In this document: positions 35,880-47,669 of the stretch, one piece after another
Layout of the letters: each line of letters opens with the position of its first letter
Position numbering within the stretch: the first letter of the stretch is position 1
Assembly: GCA_907165275.2 (NCBI GenBank)
Contig: OU015671.1
Location: 7,347,001 to 7,411,000, forward strand
Reading direction: 5' to 3'
Origin: Zygaena filipendulae
Taxonomy: Eukaryota > Arthropoda > Insecta > Lepidoptera > Zygaenidae
DNA length: 64,000 nt
The notes under the pieces: generated by a model
Told to the model about the DNA's origin: nothing
Databases searched by the model: none
What the model saw: only the letters and a program-made list of their open reading frames with translations
Program-made: the position numbers and the translations under genes

Positions 35880-36045
35880 CTAGCTGTTCCCCGCGGTTTC
35901 ACTCGCTTTAAGTTCAGAGTTCCCGCGGGAATTACGGGATAAAAAGTACCTCCTGTAGTAGAGTGTATGCAAAATTTGGTCGTGTGAGCCGTTAAATCGT
36001 GAAAGTATAACAAACAAATAAATACACTCACGTTTGCATATTTTA
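35880..36045 (-). mobile_element. Lep1-type Helitron, minus strand
   Basis: A|CTAG at 35880, TTCCCCGCGGTTTCACTCGC hairpin side, GTTCCCGCGGGAATTACGGG, ATGCAAAATTTGGTCG and AAAGTATAACAAACAAATAA in inverted order. It lies back-to-back with the plus-strand copy that starts at 36049. Confidence 0.75.
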
Positions 36046-36048
36046 TAA

Positions 36049-36313
36049 TCTTAATATATATAAATAACGTGTCACGTTGTTTGTCCGCGATGGACTCCTA
36101 AACTACTGAACGGATTTATAATATGGTCTAACTTAAAAGATAGGATAGTTTTTATCCCGGAATTGACGCGGGAACTCCGACACTAATGCGGGGAACAGCT
36201 AATCACCGTAAACTACTGTCGGGGTACAAAGAAGGACAAAGAGTACTTTTTTCCCGCAACCTCCGCGGGAACTCCGAAATTACCGCGGATGAAATCGCGG
36301 GGAACAGCTAGTA
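36049..36313 (+). mobile_element. chimeric Helitron with two consecutive 3' ends, second copy
   Basis: A|TCTTAATATATATAAATAAC start. An internal first 3' end GCGGGGAACAGCTAA|T at about 36189-36203 fits CTRR. It continues with ACTACTGTCGGGGTACAAAG and a full second end GCGGGGAACAGCTAG|T at 36313. Same architecture as 1041-1333. Confidence 0.82.
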
Positions 36314-36369
36314 GTTAGTATTTCTATCTAGCTGTAATGTATAGGTAACACATGTTTCCATTCCAATAA

Positions 36370-36535
36370 AATCCCGTTCCGCGAACGAACGGCTCCGGTG
36401 CGGGCGCGTTTCCCCGCTGCGCGTAACTCAATTGGCAGGCAATCTCGCGCCGCCGCCGCCCTTGTAATTACACAACATCGGCTTCTGGCCGACTCGCAGC
36501 GGCGCGCTAAAAATGGGTTTTCTGCTCATCTCTCT
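36370..36535. promoter_or_regulatory. GC-rich, apparently single-copy patch
   Basis: Contains GTTCCGCGAACGAACGGCTC, CGCGCCGCCGCCGCCC, the homeodomain-type GTAATTAC, ACTCAATTGGCAGGC and CGCAGCGGCGCGCTAAAAAT. No splice-bounded reading frame and no repeat ends. Candidate enhancer or alternative promoter of the host gene (inference). Confidence 0.38.
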
Positions 36536-36919
36536 GGCAAGCAAGAAAGAAAAAAAAAACCAAAGGTCTAGCTCCCTGCGTGCCGTGCTCAGCAAATTGC
36601 TTTCGAGGGATGATCTCGTGTCGTGTCTATCTAATTCACTTCGAACACCTTCAACATTTTTTGTGCATTAGTCGTAACGGTATTTTTGTGTCATGTGGAA
36701 TCCTACTTGTGTGTACCTACTACGTCGTTGGTGTTTTGTTTGCAGTACCGCTATGTTTAGTCCATTTTTTACCAATATGTAGTAAATAACATATTATGTA
36801 TGAAGTATATAGTCCCGGATTTCTACTAGTTATTGCCAGAAAAGGTATTATTTATTTATTATTTATTTATTTATTTATAATTCAGGCAGGCAGTATTATA
36901 TATATACTTAATATAAAAA

Positions 36920-37180
36920 AGAGGTAAAGTTTATCAGTTTGTGAATTGTGAGTTTGAGACGTTGTAGGGGGTAATCACTGGATCTACTGAACCGCTTTTG
37001 AAAATTCTTTCACTTATAGGAAGCTACGGTAGTCCTGAATGATATAACGTGCAAGCTTTCTGGTGTTGCAGATGTCTATGGGCGGCGGTAATCACTTACC
37101 ATCAGGTGTACCACTTGCCCGTTTGCCCCCTATGACATAAAAAGGGTACTTTTTATCCCGAAATTCTCACGGGAACTGCT
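36920..37180 (+). mobile_element. Helitron-related element split by a LINE/SINE tail
   Basis: The element shares TTTGTGAATTGTGAGTTTGA and TAGGAAGCTACGGTAGTCCT with 6399-6606. It is interrupted at about 37048 by a block carrying GGCGGCGGTAATCACTTACC and ending CCCCCTATGACATAAAAA, and resumes at GGGTACTTTTTATCCCG. The inserted block is a very common lepidopteran non-LTR 3' tail, so the nesting order is clear. Confidence 0.65.
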
Positions 37181-37744
37181 TATTGCTTATTTTCAAATCG
37201 ATCGTCCCCTAACACAAGACGTGTCCCAGGCACTTTTTGAAAGCATCTTATGGACGACCCCCGGACGCCCTCTAAACTAGGACAAATCCGGGGAATTCCG
37301 GACCGGTGGCAGCCCTAAGCTCACCCGACATTACAAACAGAACACGTCAGAATGTTTCAAATAATTCCGACGCCCCCATTTCCAGATGTACCCATATTAT
37401 TATCATTCTTATATCTAATACATTCTCCATCTAAGTCTGGACTATATCAATAAATATTTAGCACCCTCATTGCATAATGTTATTTATATTGGCGTGCGTT
37501 TCGTTCGTTCGTTTTTTTATATTGGAATACCCGTACCCGTAGGTGTTTTTAGGTCGATCGATTTCTGAATGAAAATAAAGAAGGAATGGTATCTTTGAGA
37601 ATGCACGTTTAAAGATGTAGTGTAAGGCGTTGTGTTTGCAACTTCTATACTTAAGTACTGATCGGCTCGAAGATATCCGATACAAGGAACGGTCCTCTGC
37701 CTTTTTGGAAGTGAAATAATGAATGAATAAATGAAATAATAGTA

Positions 37745-37848
37745 CATTGTTATCCTAGGGGTGAAAGTAACTTATTTAGTCCCGAGACGGGTTTGGACGC
37801 CAATAGATCGAGGGACTAAATAAGTCTTTCTCCCGAGAATAACACTGT
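37745..37848. mobile_element. foldback with 14-bp perfect core stem
   Basis: ACTTATTTAGTCCC and GGGACTAAATAAGT form the inner stem. The flanks CATTGTTATCCTAGGGGTGA and CCCGAGAATAACACTGTG extend it imperfectly to about 40 bp. Repeated at 40952-41055 in the second duplication copy. Confidence 0.7.
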
Positions 37849-38376
37849 GCTTTTCATTACGAATGCAAGGAAAGTCAAAATAAAAATAGGAATTAGCTAA
37901 AGAAAAAAATGAGTGAATTTTATTTTACATAAATCAACCATTAGGTGTGCTACTGGCCAGTAAGTATGCCCCCTATGACATAAAAAAAAACTTGAGTTTC
38001 TGCAGTTTCCAGTTTCCAGCTGAGTTCCAGCAGTTCCGAGTATGAGTAGTGAAACAACAATTTTAATTGATGCTTGACGGTTTAAATATGAAAACACTTA
38101 TACACAACAAATATCTTGGGATTGGCGACAAGTTTTAAGTTGATAATTAAATTAATGTAAAACCTAACCCTGATGAAATCTAATTTAGATGACTATAGTA
38201 GGTATTTAAATTATTAATGAGTCATATAATATTTTTGCAACACTTTTAAAAGGTAACTAAGTTTTGAGCTCGATGTACTGGTATTTAAGAACCTGTTCTT
38301 GTGTTGTTATATATATGTTCATTTATTAATAAATACTTGAAAAAATATACTATCTATATAACTATTCAACAATTAA

Positions 38377-38554
38377 TCTTTTCTATATTATAGATGTGAG
38401 TTTATTTGTTTGTTTCGTTTTCACGTCACAACTATACAACCGATCATCATGAAATTTTGCATACACGTTGTCAGGGGTACAGAGAAGGACATAGGGTACT
38501 TTTTAATTTCGGAATTCCCACGGGAACTCCGAAATTAACGCGGCAAACAGCTAG
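38377..38554 (+). mobile_element. Lep1-type Helitron, full length
   Basis: A|TCTTTTCTATATTATAGATG at the left, CATCATGAAATTTTGCATAC, ATTCCCACGGGAACTCCG, and CAAACAGCTAG|T at the right; 178 bp. The 3' hairpin is reduced. Duplicated at 41584-41761. Confidence 0.8.
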
Positions 38555-39692
38555 TTATTTCTACTATATCGAGCGTTCAAGTCGTACAAACAGTGAGCAG
38601 TCACCGGTTACTGCGTCGTTCGTTGCACAGATAGGTAGATATCTATTCGTGCCGTTTGGAAAGTGCGCCGGCGGCGTCTGCCAAACTTTGAAACGTCTTG
38701 CCAACAATGTTTTTAGTTTCACATTTGTGTGCAACACTGTTGTGAATATCATAGTGAAATGATTTCGTAGTTGTTCTTTTTTTTTAGTATTCGAAATTCG
38801 TCGCAGACGCATCGCTGTGAATTCAACGTGTTGATGTATATACGTTTTGTGACAGATTTTTTCTTGTATATTTTCCAAATCTAACAAGAGGTTCGATAAA
38901 TTCCTTCAAGAAAGAGTATCGATCGCATGAAAATTTATTATTATTCGTTTTTGTATACGTTATTTAATATGATAAACTTATTTTGACATTCCCTTATACT
39001 ATACACCCAGTTACATCCTTGAGGTAGAGAGGTCTTATAGGAAGAGCCTTTCTCAGTTTTTTCACACCTTTTTCATTTAGTTTTTCACCTTTTCTATGCA
39101 AAGGTATTGCAAAGGTTTGTTTGATGTGTATATTACGTACCTACTATGAATGTTATTTTTCAATGATTGATGTCCGATCTCACCAACGACCACAATACCA
39201 ACAAGAGACGTGTTCGTGGAAACACAGTGCTGCAGCACCATATCCTTCGCATACAATAATATGTACTTGCCTTATCTAATACAAACCATATCTGTGGTCA
39301 CTGTTATCTTTGCCTTATCTACTACAAACTATATCTGTGTTCACTGTTATTTTGTGTTATGGTATTGAAATTGTTTAGGTATCTAACAGCAGTGGCGATA
39401 GAGCGACATTGATAGAGAAACCACCAGTTTCCGAGGTCGCGTCGGAGCAACGGACCGCCTCCGCAGTGATAAAATGGTTGGCTTTCTCGTTGTTGATAAA
39501 AAACTTGTTACCGCCTCGCCGCGCCGCCCGGCTGCGCTTGTGGTGAATGTAAGGGGTTAGGGTTTGAGCACACCTGGCACTTTGTGCACTAGTGGCTGAT
39601 ACATTGAGACTGCTGAGGACTTCATTCACGTTGCTTTGTCTACCAAGTCGCACACTGTTGTTGGGAAAATTACTTTAAAAGTTTCCATTTAA

Positions 39693-40160
39693 TAAAAGTA
39701 TTCAAGTATTCAAGTATTTATTGCTCACTAAGTGTACAAAGGATAATAAACATAATAGTTGTACAGCGCTTTTAAACTTAGGTTCCCTTTACAGGGGTTG
39801 CAACATTATTAAATTAAAATTAAATAAACATTTCATACATTAATTAGGCAATTGTTTTTCCAATAAATTATGTCATTTAAAGATTTTGATAAGAATTATG
39901 GCTATTTATCATTGATTAATTATTAAATAATGCATCTCAAGGTTCAGGTTTGGTCATCAAAATAGTCCCTAAGCGAATAAAAACATTTTTCTATTAGAAA
40001 TAGTTTAAGGCTTTTATTAAACAAATTAAATTCATTTTCATTTGAGATGTGCACTGGTAGTTTATTATATATTTTGACTGCCATGTGGTGGGGGCTGGAA
40101 CTAAGCATTTTAATTCTAGAAGGTGGTAAGTACCTACAAGCGATTTTTATTTTAAAGAAG
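39693..40160 (-). pseudogene. LINE C-terminal remnant with 3' UTR
   Basis: The minus strand from about 40160 reads KIKIACRYLPPSRIKM, then SPHHMAVKIYNKLPVH and IEKCFYSLRDYFDDQT, with TGA at 39944-39946. The AVKIYNKLP and FYSLRDYF words are typical of the last 60-70 residues of LINE ORF2 proteins. The 3' UTR runs to AATACTTGAATACTTGAAT-type repeats near 39693. Repeated in copy 2 at 42900-43367. Confidence 0.72.
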
Positions 40161-40322
40161 AAGATACACGCCGGGTGTCGCGGTTTCGATCCCCGGTAAA
40201 TATTTATTTACGTGTATGTGTACAGAAATACCTAATATATATAAATCTTCTTACCCGGAATTCCTGAGAGAACTCCGAGATAAACGCGGCTGAAACCGTG
40301 GGGAGCTATTCTTGGAAAATAG

Positions 40323-40370
40323 CTTGGAAAATAAGGCTCTTATTCACTAATAAGAGCCTTATTTTCCAAG
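40323..40370. repeat. perfect 22-bp hairpin with a CACT loop
   Basis: Arm CTTGGAAAATAAGGCTCTTA extends two more bases into the loop CACT. The core GGCTCTTATTCACTA resembles the GGGCCCTTATTCACTA end of the MITE at 55216, so this may be two such ends fused with everything between lost. Second copy at 43530-43577. Confidence 0.85.
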
Positions 40371-41583
40371 TGTGACATTGCCCTTACTCGCAGGCTGTGT
40401 GCCGACGCCGCCTAGAAGCAGCGATGGGTGGGTGTCGACGAAAACCGTGTGTGTGGGTGGACGACCCCCGGACGCCCTCTAAACTAGGACAAATCCGGGG
40501 AATTCCGGACCGGTGGCAGCCCTAAGCTCACCCGACATTACAAACAGAACACGTCAGAATGTTTCAAATAATTCCGACGCCCCCATTTCCAGATGTACCC
40601 ATATTATTATCATTCTTATATCTAATACATTCTCCATCTAAGTCTGGACTATATCAATAAATATTTAGCACCCTCATTGCATAATGTTATTTATATTGGC
40701 GTGCGTTTCGTTCGTTCGTTTTTTTATATTGGAATACCCGTACCCGTAGGTGTTTTTAGGTCGATCGATTTCTGAATGAAAATAAAGAAGGAATGGTATC
40801 TTTGAGAATGCACGTTTAAAGATGTAGTGTAAGGCGTTGTGTTTGCAACTTCTATACTTAAGTACTGATCGGCTCGAAGATATCCGATACAAGGAACGGT
40901 CCTCTGCCTTTTTGGAAGTGAAATAATGAATGAATAAATGAAATAATAGTACATTGTTATCCTAGGGGTGAAAGTAACTTATTTAGTCCCGAGACGGGTT
41001 TGGACGCCAATAGATCGAGGGACTAAATAAGTCTTTCTCCCGAGAATAACACTGTGCTTTTCATTACGAATGCAAGGAAAGTCAAAATAAAAATAGGAAT
41101 TAGCTAAAGAAAAAAATGAGTGAATTTTATTTTACATAAATCAACCATTAGGTGTGCTACTGGCCAGTAAGTATGCCCCCTATGACATAAAAAAAAACTT
41201 GAGTTTCTGCAGTTTCCAGTTTCCAGCTGAGTTCCAGCAGTTCCGAGTATGAGTAGTGAAACAACAATTTTAATTGATGCTTGACGGTTTAAATATGAAA
41301 ACACTTATACACAACAAATATCTTGGGATTGGCGACAAGTTTTAAGTTGATAATTAAATTAATGTAAAACCTAACCCTGATGAAATCTAATTTAGATGAC
41401 TATAGTAGGTATTTAAATTATTAATGAGTCATATAATATTTTTGCAACACTTTTAAAAGGTAACTAAGTTTTGAGCTCGATGTACTGGTATTTAAGAACC
41501 TGTTCTTGTGTTGTTATATATATGTTCATTTATTAATAAATACTTGAAAAAATATACTATCTATATAACTATTCAACAATTAA

Positions 41584-41761
41584 TCTTTTCTATATTATAG
41601 ATGTGAGTTTATTTGTTTGTTTCGTTTTCACGTCACAACTATACAACCGATCATCATGAAATTTTGCATACACGTTGTCAGGGGTACAGAGAAGGACATA
41701 GGGTACTTTTTAATTTCGGAATTCCCACGGGAACTCCGAAATTAACGCGGCAAACAGCTAG
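41584..41761 (+). mobile_element. Lep1-type Helitron (duplicate of 38377-38554)
   Basis: Exact counterpart of the Helitron in copy 1 of the tandem duplication. Confidence 0.8.
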
Positions 41762-42899
41762 TTATTTCTACTATATCGAGCGTTCAAGTCGTACAAACAG
41801 TGAGCAGTCACCGGTTACTGCGTCGTTCGTTGCACAGATAGGTAGATATCTATTCGTGCCGTTTGGAAAGTGCGCCGGCGGCGTCTGCCAAACTTTGAAA
41901 CGTCTTGCCAACAATGTTTTTAGTTTCACATTTGTGTGCAACACTGTTGTGAATATCATAGTGAAATGATTTCGTAGTTGTTCTTTTTTTTTAGTATTCG
42001 AAATTCGTCGCAGACGCATCGCTGTGAATTCAACGTGTTGATGTATATACGTTTTGTGACAGATTTTTTCTTGTATATTTTCCAAATCTAACAAGAGGTT
42101 CGATAAATTCCTTCAAGAAAGAGTATCGATCGCATGAAAATTTATTATTATTCGTTTTTGTATACGTTATTTAATATGATAAACTTATTTTGACATTCCC
42201 TTATACTATACACCCAGTTACATCCTTGAGGTAGAGAGGTCTTATAGGAAGAGCCTTTCTCAGTTTTTTCACACCTTTTTCATTTAGTTTTTCACCTTTT
42301 CTATGCAAAGGTATTGCAAAGGTTTGTTTGATGTGTATATTACGTACCTACTATGAATGTTATTTTTCAATGATTGATGTCCGATCTCACCAACGACCAC
42401 AATACCAACAAGAGACGTGTTCGTGGAAACACAGTGCTGCAGCACCATATCCTTCGCATACAATAATATGTACTTGCCTTATCTAATACAAACCATATCT
42501 GTGGTCACTGTTATCTTTGCCTTATCTACTACAAACTATATCTGTGTTCACTGTTATTTTGTGTTATGGTATTGAAATTGTTTAGGTATCTAACAGCAGT
42601 GGCGATAGAGCGACATTGATAGAGAAACCACCAGTTTCCGAGGTCGCGTCGGAGCAACGGACCGCCTCCGCAGTGATAAAATGGTTGGCTTTCTCGTTGT
42701 TGATAAAAAACTTGTTACCGCCTCGCCGCGCCGCCCGGCTGCGCTTGTGGTGAATGTAAGGGGTTAGGGTTTGAGCACACCTGGCACTTTGTGCACTAGT
42801 GGCTGATACATTGAGACTGCTGAGGACTTCATTCACGTTGCTTTGTCTACCAAGTCGCACACTGTTGTTGGGAAAATTACTTTAAAAGTTTCCATTTAA

Positions 42900-43367
42900 T
42901 AAAAGTATTCAAGTATTCAAGTATTTATTGCTCACTAAGTGTACAAAGGATAATAAACATAATAGTTGTACAGCGCTTTTAAACTTAGGTTCCCTTTACA
43001 GGGGTTGCAACATTATTAAATTAAAATTAAATAAACATTTCATACATTAATTAGGCAATTGTTTTTCCAATAAATTATGTCATTTAAAGATTTTGATAAG
43101 AATTATGGCTATTTATCATTGATTAATTATTAAATAATGCATCTCAAGGTTCAGGTTTGGTCATCAAAATAGTCCCTAAGCGAATAAAAACATTTTTCTA
43201 TTAGAAATAGTTTAAGGCTTTTATTAAACAAATTAAATTCATTTTCATTTGAGATGTGCACTGGTAGTTTATTATATATTTTGACTGCCATGTGGTGGGG
43301 GCTGGAACTAAGCATTTTAATTCTAGAAGGTGGTAAGTACCTACAAGCGATTTTTATTTTAAAGAAG
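42900..43367 (-). pseudogene. LINE C-terminal remnant (duplicate)
   Basis: Counterpart of 39693-40160 in the second duplication copy, with the same stop and 3' UTR. Confidence 0.72.
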
Positions 43368-43709
43368 AAGATACACGCCGGGTGTCGCGGTTTCGATCCC
43401 CGGTAAATATTTATTTACGTGTATGTGTACAGAAATACCTAATATATATAAATCTTCTTACCCGGAATTCCTGAGAGAACTCCGAGATAAACGCGGCTGA
43501 AACCGTGGGGAGCTATTCTTGGAAAATAGCTTGGAAAATAAGGCTCTTATTCACTAATAAGAGCCTTATTTTCCAAGTGTGACATTGCCCTTACTCGCAG
43601 GCTGTGTGCCGACGCCGCCTAGAAGCAGCGATGGGTGGGTGTCGACGAAAACTCTGGTTTTATGTGTCGACTGCATGCTTCAACCTCCTAAGAGCTCGTG
43701 TACAATAAT

Positions 43710-44027
43710 AGGCTATTTCACTAATTTTTTTTAGTCCTTGTAGATTAATAAAAAATATTGGACACGTATTTTTCTTTTTTTACGTAATCAAAAAATAACG
43801 GCTATAAATTGAGTTGAATTTTCGCGTGACGTCACTAGCCAGTGCAGTTTGTATGGTGGCTTGTAGCGGTAAGTGACGTCACGTGCCCCCACCCTATACT
43901 TTAATGCGCTTTATCTCTGTGTATTTTCATTTATATGAAAAATAAAAAAATACGTGTCTAATGATTATTAATTTTCTAACTGACGGACTAATTAGAATTT
44001 TAATTTTCGAAAGTCGTCAACATCCCC
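43710..44027 (-). mobile_element. CRE-bearing MITE, inverted copy
   Basis: On the minus strand it runs GGGGATGTTGACGACTTTCG, TTAGTCCGTCAGTTAG, two TGACGTCA octamers (43827-43834, 43874-43881) and ends in ATTTTTTATTAATCTACAAG and GACTAAAAAAAATTAG. It begins about 57 bp after the tandem duplication ends. Confidence 0.75.
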
Positions 44028-44688
44028 ATTTGTACAGAACGAACGTTTCTTGTCATACCCAGATTAGTAGTGCACTTCGTAGACTGTCTATTTGAAAGTT
44101 GGTCAAATAATAATTTGAGTGAAAGACTTGTGTACTTATTTGGAAAATATAACGCATTATTAGGCATGGGAAAAGCGAGATGTGACAGTGAATGGACGCA
44201 TTGTGGCGATGTCGAGCTAACACGTGCGAAGCGGTGAAAGCCAACTGAGCAAATAGCTAGGATTTCTAGAAAAAAAAAAGATAGACAACAAAAGTTGGCA
44301 AACGAACGTTCTTCCTCTCTAAAGGTATAAATACTCGAAAATACTCCTAAAAAAACAAAATTTATTTACAGACAGCATTTATAATACAATAGTTTTTTGT
44401 AGGACCTAAATTACCGATTACTTACAATCTCCAAAGATATTAAGAACTTCTCTCATTTTGACTAAAAGGTTAGAGTAAGGAACTTGACAGACTTGTTCAG
44501 CAGCCCATTTAGTGATAAAAAAGTTAATCACCACTTATTCTTTCATTATTAAGAAATAGATTAGCCGGTTCAGACATGCTAATTGCCTACTTAAACGGAG
44601 AATTTTCTTAATTATGCTTTGCTACACGTTATTACAACCAAAGATAATATAATCTACAATATAGAACCAACATTTATAATACCTACCA
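44028..44688. other. intronic DNA without recognised feature
   Basis: AT-rich; no gene, element ends or tRNA seen. Confidence 0.35.
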
Positions 44689-44822
44689 TTAGCTTTTCCT
44701 CGCGGTTTGTCCTGCGTTAATTTTGGAGTTGCCGCGGGAATTGCGGGATAAAAAGTACCCTATGAAGCATAACAAACAAATTAACATACCCACTGTCGCA
44801 TTTATACTCATAATAGTAAGGG
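44689..44822 (-). mobile_element. Helitron fragment, minus strand
   Basis: TTAGCTTTTCCTCGCGG (mutated CTAG end), GGAGTTGCCGCGGGAATTGC, AACAAACAAATTAACATACC and GTCGCATTTATACTCATAAT in inverted order. Confidence 0.65.
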
Positions 44823-46739
44823 TTCATTAAAAACCATTGTGTTCTTAACAGATTATAATCTACCATTAGCTTGCTCTGCTCTAATTCTATTTGCTTCCAA
44901 CACACTATGAAACACTGAAGTTAATAGGATCAACGCCCACCATCATTATTTGTTACCTACTTAAAAACCAGTCATACAAGTAACTTGTATGTATTTTCTT
45001 TTCTGCAAAAGAAATCATCAGGACAGGATAAAATTCCCGCGCTATTGTAAAAAGGACATACAAGAAAAACCCGGCTATAAAACTAACGTATCCGGGCCGT
45101 AAAACGCGGAGACTTAAAGGGGAATAATTTAGGATTACGAACATTCCTTGACGGAAACCGTGAAGGAGCATTTCCTTTGGACCGAATGAAATATGTAAGA
45201 CGTCGTTTTGGTCTATCTGTGGTCTGTTTCAACAGATAAAAACTATAAAGAAAATTTAGTATTGCTCTTTTCAAATCCTTCAATATGTTTTCTTGTGAAC
45301 TCTTACATAATATAATGCATTTATCTAGTTGTAAATAAAAGAAATGTGTTAATACGAGAGTTATGTGCTTAGAGAGAAAAATCTTTCTCGGAGCTCTCGG
45401 CGGACTCCAAAGGAATCATCGAAACGTCATAATATATCTTCATTCGCACATAAAAAACCGCCACTGTGAAACTTATTGTTCAATAGAGCATCGTTAAACA
45501 CAACAAAATCCACTTTTACATTTTTTATCGACATAAAAGTAGACGACGAATCCGCCGCCTACGATTTCCTTCAAAAAACTCCAATAAAGTACCTACCGTA
45601 TAAAAACACTGCCCATTTTTTAAAAAGGAAAAAGGAACAGATTGGGTTCTTGCAAAAAATTATCTTCATTGGTTTTGAGTTGATTGGAAAAATACTCGAT
45701 TTTTGTAACTTTAAAATAAGTTAACTTCGGATTGAATAGATAGAGCATGGATAGAACTTAATGTCATGATGTACATATACGTATATACCTAATACTTACT
45801 ATACTGATCATAATAGAGTATCATATTTAACACGTATGCGTTTTAAAATTGGTTTTAAGAGAAGTTTTGCTTTACTGCATTGCCCTCTATTAGTCTTGCT
45901 GCATACTTATGTAGGTAAGTATGCAATAGAATAGGTATTAAGATGTACTTGCATTGTATGTAGTTTGATATCGTGCTCTGATCCGCAGATTACAGGGGCA
46001 TCACCACGAGTTTTGCAAGCAACGGAATAAATTGTAAACCAATATTATTAGGTGAAACATCGCATGGAACGTGATAATAATAATAAATCATATTTCGTTA
46101 CGACACGGTTCATTAAAAAAAAAGTAATTATTTTTATTTTATAAACTAGCACGTGCAGAGGAATGTTTCTCTTAAGAAGGTGATTTCACAGTAAACATTT
46201 CAACCCAACTTTCCCGAGGGGCATCTGACCCATACTTATCTTACAACGTCTAAAAACAGACACAGCAGTACCGCTTAAACATACTGCTATCACATTTAGG
46301 CTCGCCGCTACGTTGTGACGGGGCGCGGGCAGACACGGAGTTGGTGGATGGCGGAGAGTGTAGAGCCCGCTCCACATTCACGCGAGAATCTTGCGAGAAC
46401 GCACGAACGGGCCTAGCATTCTTTGACAATAGTGTGATTCCGGCTAAATCATGGTGAGACTACATGTTTGTCGCGAAACAATTTGCGCAAACGGCGACGA
46501 GGTCACATTGGCGCGCACGACACCGTTCGAGACGTGAATAATGTGGCTATCAACACGAAAAAAATGCATATTTTTCGTTTGCTCGCTCATTTATAAGTCG
46601 ATTTTCAATTTGTTCTTGGAAAAATAGGCAATCCTTACTCAAAATAATAATAATCTACTTGATACCACACTAATCTAAAATTTGTGTCGTGGAAAACGAG
46701 CAACACGTGGTATATACTACATATCATTATAGGTCACCT
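44823..46739. other. AT-rich intronic DNA, GC-richer near 46.3-46.5 kb
   Basis: 46320-46400 reads GGGGCGCGGGCAGACACGGA ... GAGCCCGCTCCACATTCACG and is non-coding by eye. Nothing else recognised. Confidence 0.35.
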
Positions 46740-46754
46740 AAATTGTACGTACCT

Positions 46755-46838
46755 ACTATGTAACTGTGTCTTTGTAATAATTATGTGTTTTCTTACTGTG
46801 CGCGTGCAATAAAGCATATTTGATTTGATTTGATAAAC
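46755..46838 (+). mobile_element. LINE 3' tail with (GATTT)n end
   Basis: CTATGTAACTGTGTC ... GCGCGTGCAATAAAGCATAT followed by TTGATTTGATTTGA. AATAAAG plus a (TTGAT)n end is common at the 3' ends of lepidopteran non-LTR elements. The inverted counterpart CATCAAATCAAATATACTTT is at 27318-27337. Confidence 0.55.
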
Positions 46839-46839
46839 A

Positions 46840-46953
46840 CGCCCAGACTGGAAAGCCCTGTCTGTGTTCATTACACAAAGTCCACCCGCACCGGGAATCT
46901 AAGCCAGGAGCCCATGATTAGCAAGGAGGTATGTTGACCTACTGCGCCAATCA
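46840..46953 (-). mobile_element. tRNA-derived SINE head, minus strand
   Basis: On the minus strand: TGGCGCAGTAGGTCAACATA, TTGCTAATCATGGGC, TTAGATTCCCGGTGCGGGTG (B-box region), GACTTTGTGTAATGAACACA and CAGTCTGGGCG. Same family as 4128-4362. Confidence 0.72.
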
Positions 46954-47355
46954 TTCGTTTGTTTTCATTCTTAACAATTACGAAATCTACGAATAGAACT
47001 TTTGAGTGAAACCAGGCTGGGGCGATCGAACACTAAATGAAATAACCAAAGACAAAGTACAAACATCAAAACTGAGAACCACTCAAATCACATAAACTGC
47101 AACTTTCGTTAGGTATTATGATGTCTCGAATGCCTTTAAAAAATGTACAACACGTTACAATCTCACGTGTCGATTAACACTGACGATGCAGTTTTCTTTC
47201 GATCTAAAATTGAAGCAATCATAATAAAAGTAAAATAAAAATGAAGGTTAGAACTTTCCCAGACGAAATTTAAAGACAATACGTTGTCGGTTATCGAAAT
47301 ATTCATCACATGTGGCGCAGAATGCTGTAGAATAAGAGTAGAAATGTTTTACGTA
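46954..47355. other. intronic DNA without recognised feature
   Basis: No element ends or coding segment seen. Confidence 0.35.
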
Positions 47356-47540
47356 CTAGACGTGCCCCGCGGTTTCACCCGCATGATTTTAAGTTTAGGA
47401 ATCCCACAGGAACTCCAAAGTAGCTTAATTTACTCCTAATGACATCAGCTAATTAGCAGTGAAACTTCTGTCAAAATCAGTCCAACCGTTTCGGAGATTC
47501 ACCCGCGTGAGTTTCGGAATTCCCGCAGGAACTCCTTTTA
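47356..47540 (-). mobile_element. Helitron-type element, minus strand
   Basis: CTAG at 47356, ACGTGCCCCGCGGTTTCACC, CATCAGCTAATTAGCAGTGA and GTCCAACCGTTTCGGAGATT, then a second CACCCGCGTGAGTTTCGGAA / TTCCCGCAGGAACTCC block, giving another tandem of 3'-end modules. It is the uninterrupted counterpart of 22219-22512. Confidence 0.65.
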
Positions 47541-47669
47541 AAAAACCTTATCCTGACAATAACGAACACAAAAAAAGGTTTATCCAATTTGTTGCAGTTG
47601 TTTGCAAGTTATACGCTTAGCAACACATTTGGCGATTTATTTTTATTTATATAGATAAGGATAGATAGA

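Larger units (their letters stand above)
37251..40445 (+). repeat. 3,195-bp tandem duplication, copy 1
   Basis: Runs from TGGACGACCCCCGGACGCCC to GTGTCGACGAAAAC. Every stretch I compared with 40458-43652 is identical at a constant offset of 3,207 bp, and all short open frames match exactly. The unit contains a foldback (37745), a Helitron (38377), a LINE C-terminal remnant (39944, minus), a SINE scrap and a 48-nt perfect hairpin (40323). It carries no host gene that I can see. Confidence 0.92.
40458..43652 (+). repeat. 3,195-bp tandem duplication, copy 2
   Basis: Partner of 37251-40445, separated from it by 12 bp (CGTGTGTGTGGG). After 43652 the sequence diverges at once (TCTGGTTTTATG), and before 40458 it differs from the base before copy 1. 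Identity appears complete, which points to a very recent event or an assembly duplication. Confidence 0.92.

Noticed and set aside
38406..38762. 118-codon open frame, present in both duplication copies
   Set aside because: It runs through a Helitron and its flank, has no domain or splice structure, and is preserved only because the whole unit is duplicated.
37467..43652. LTR retrotransposon formed by the 3.2-kb repeats
   Set aside because: Repeats are adjacent with a 12-bp spacer, lack TG...CA ends, have no internal region and no target duplication.
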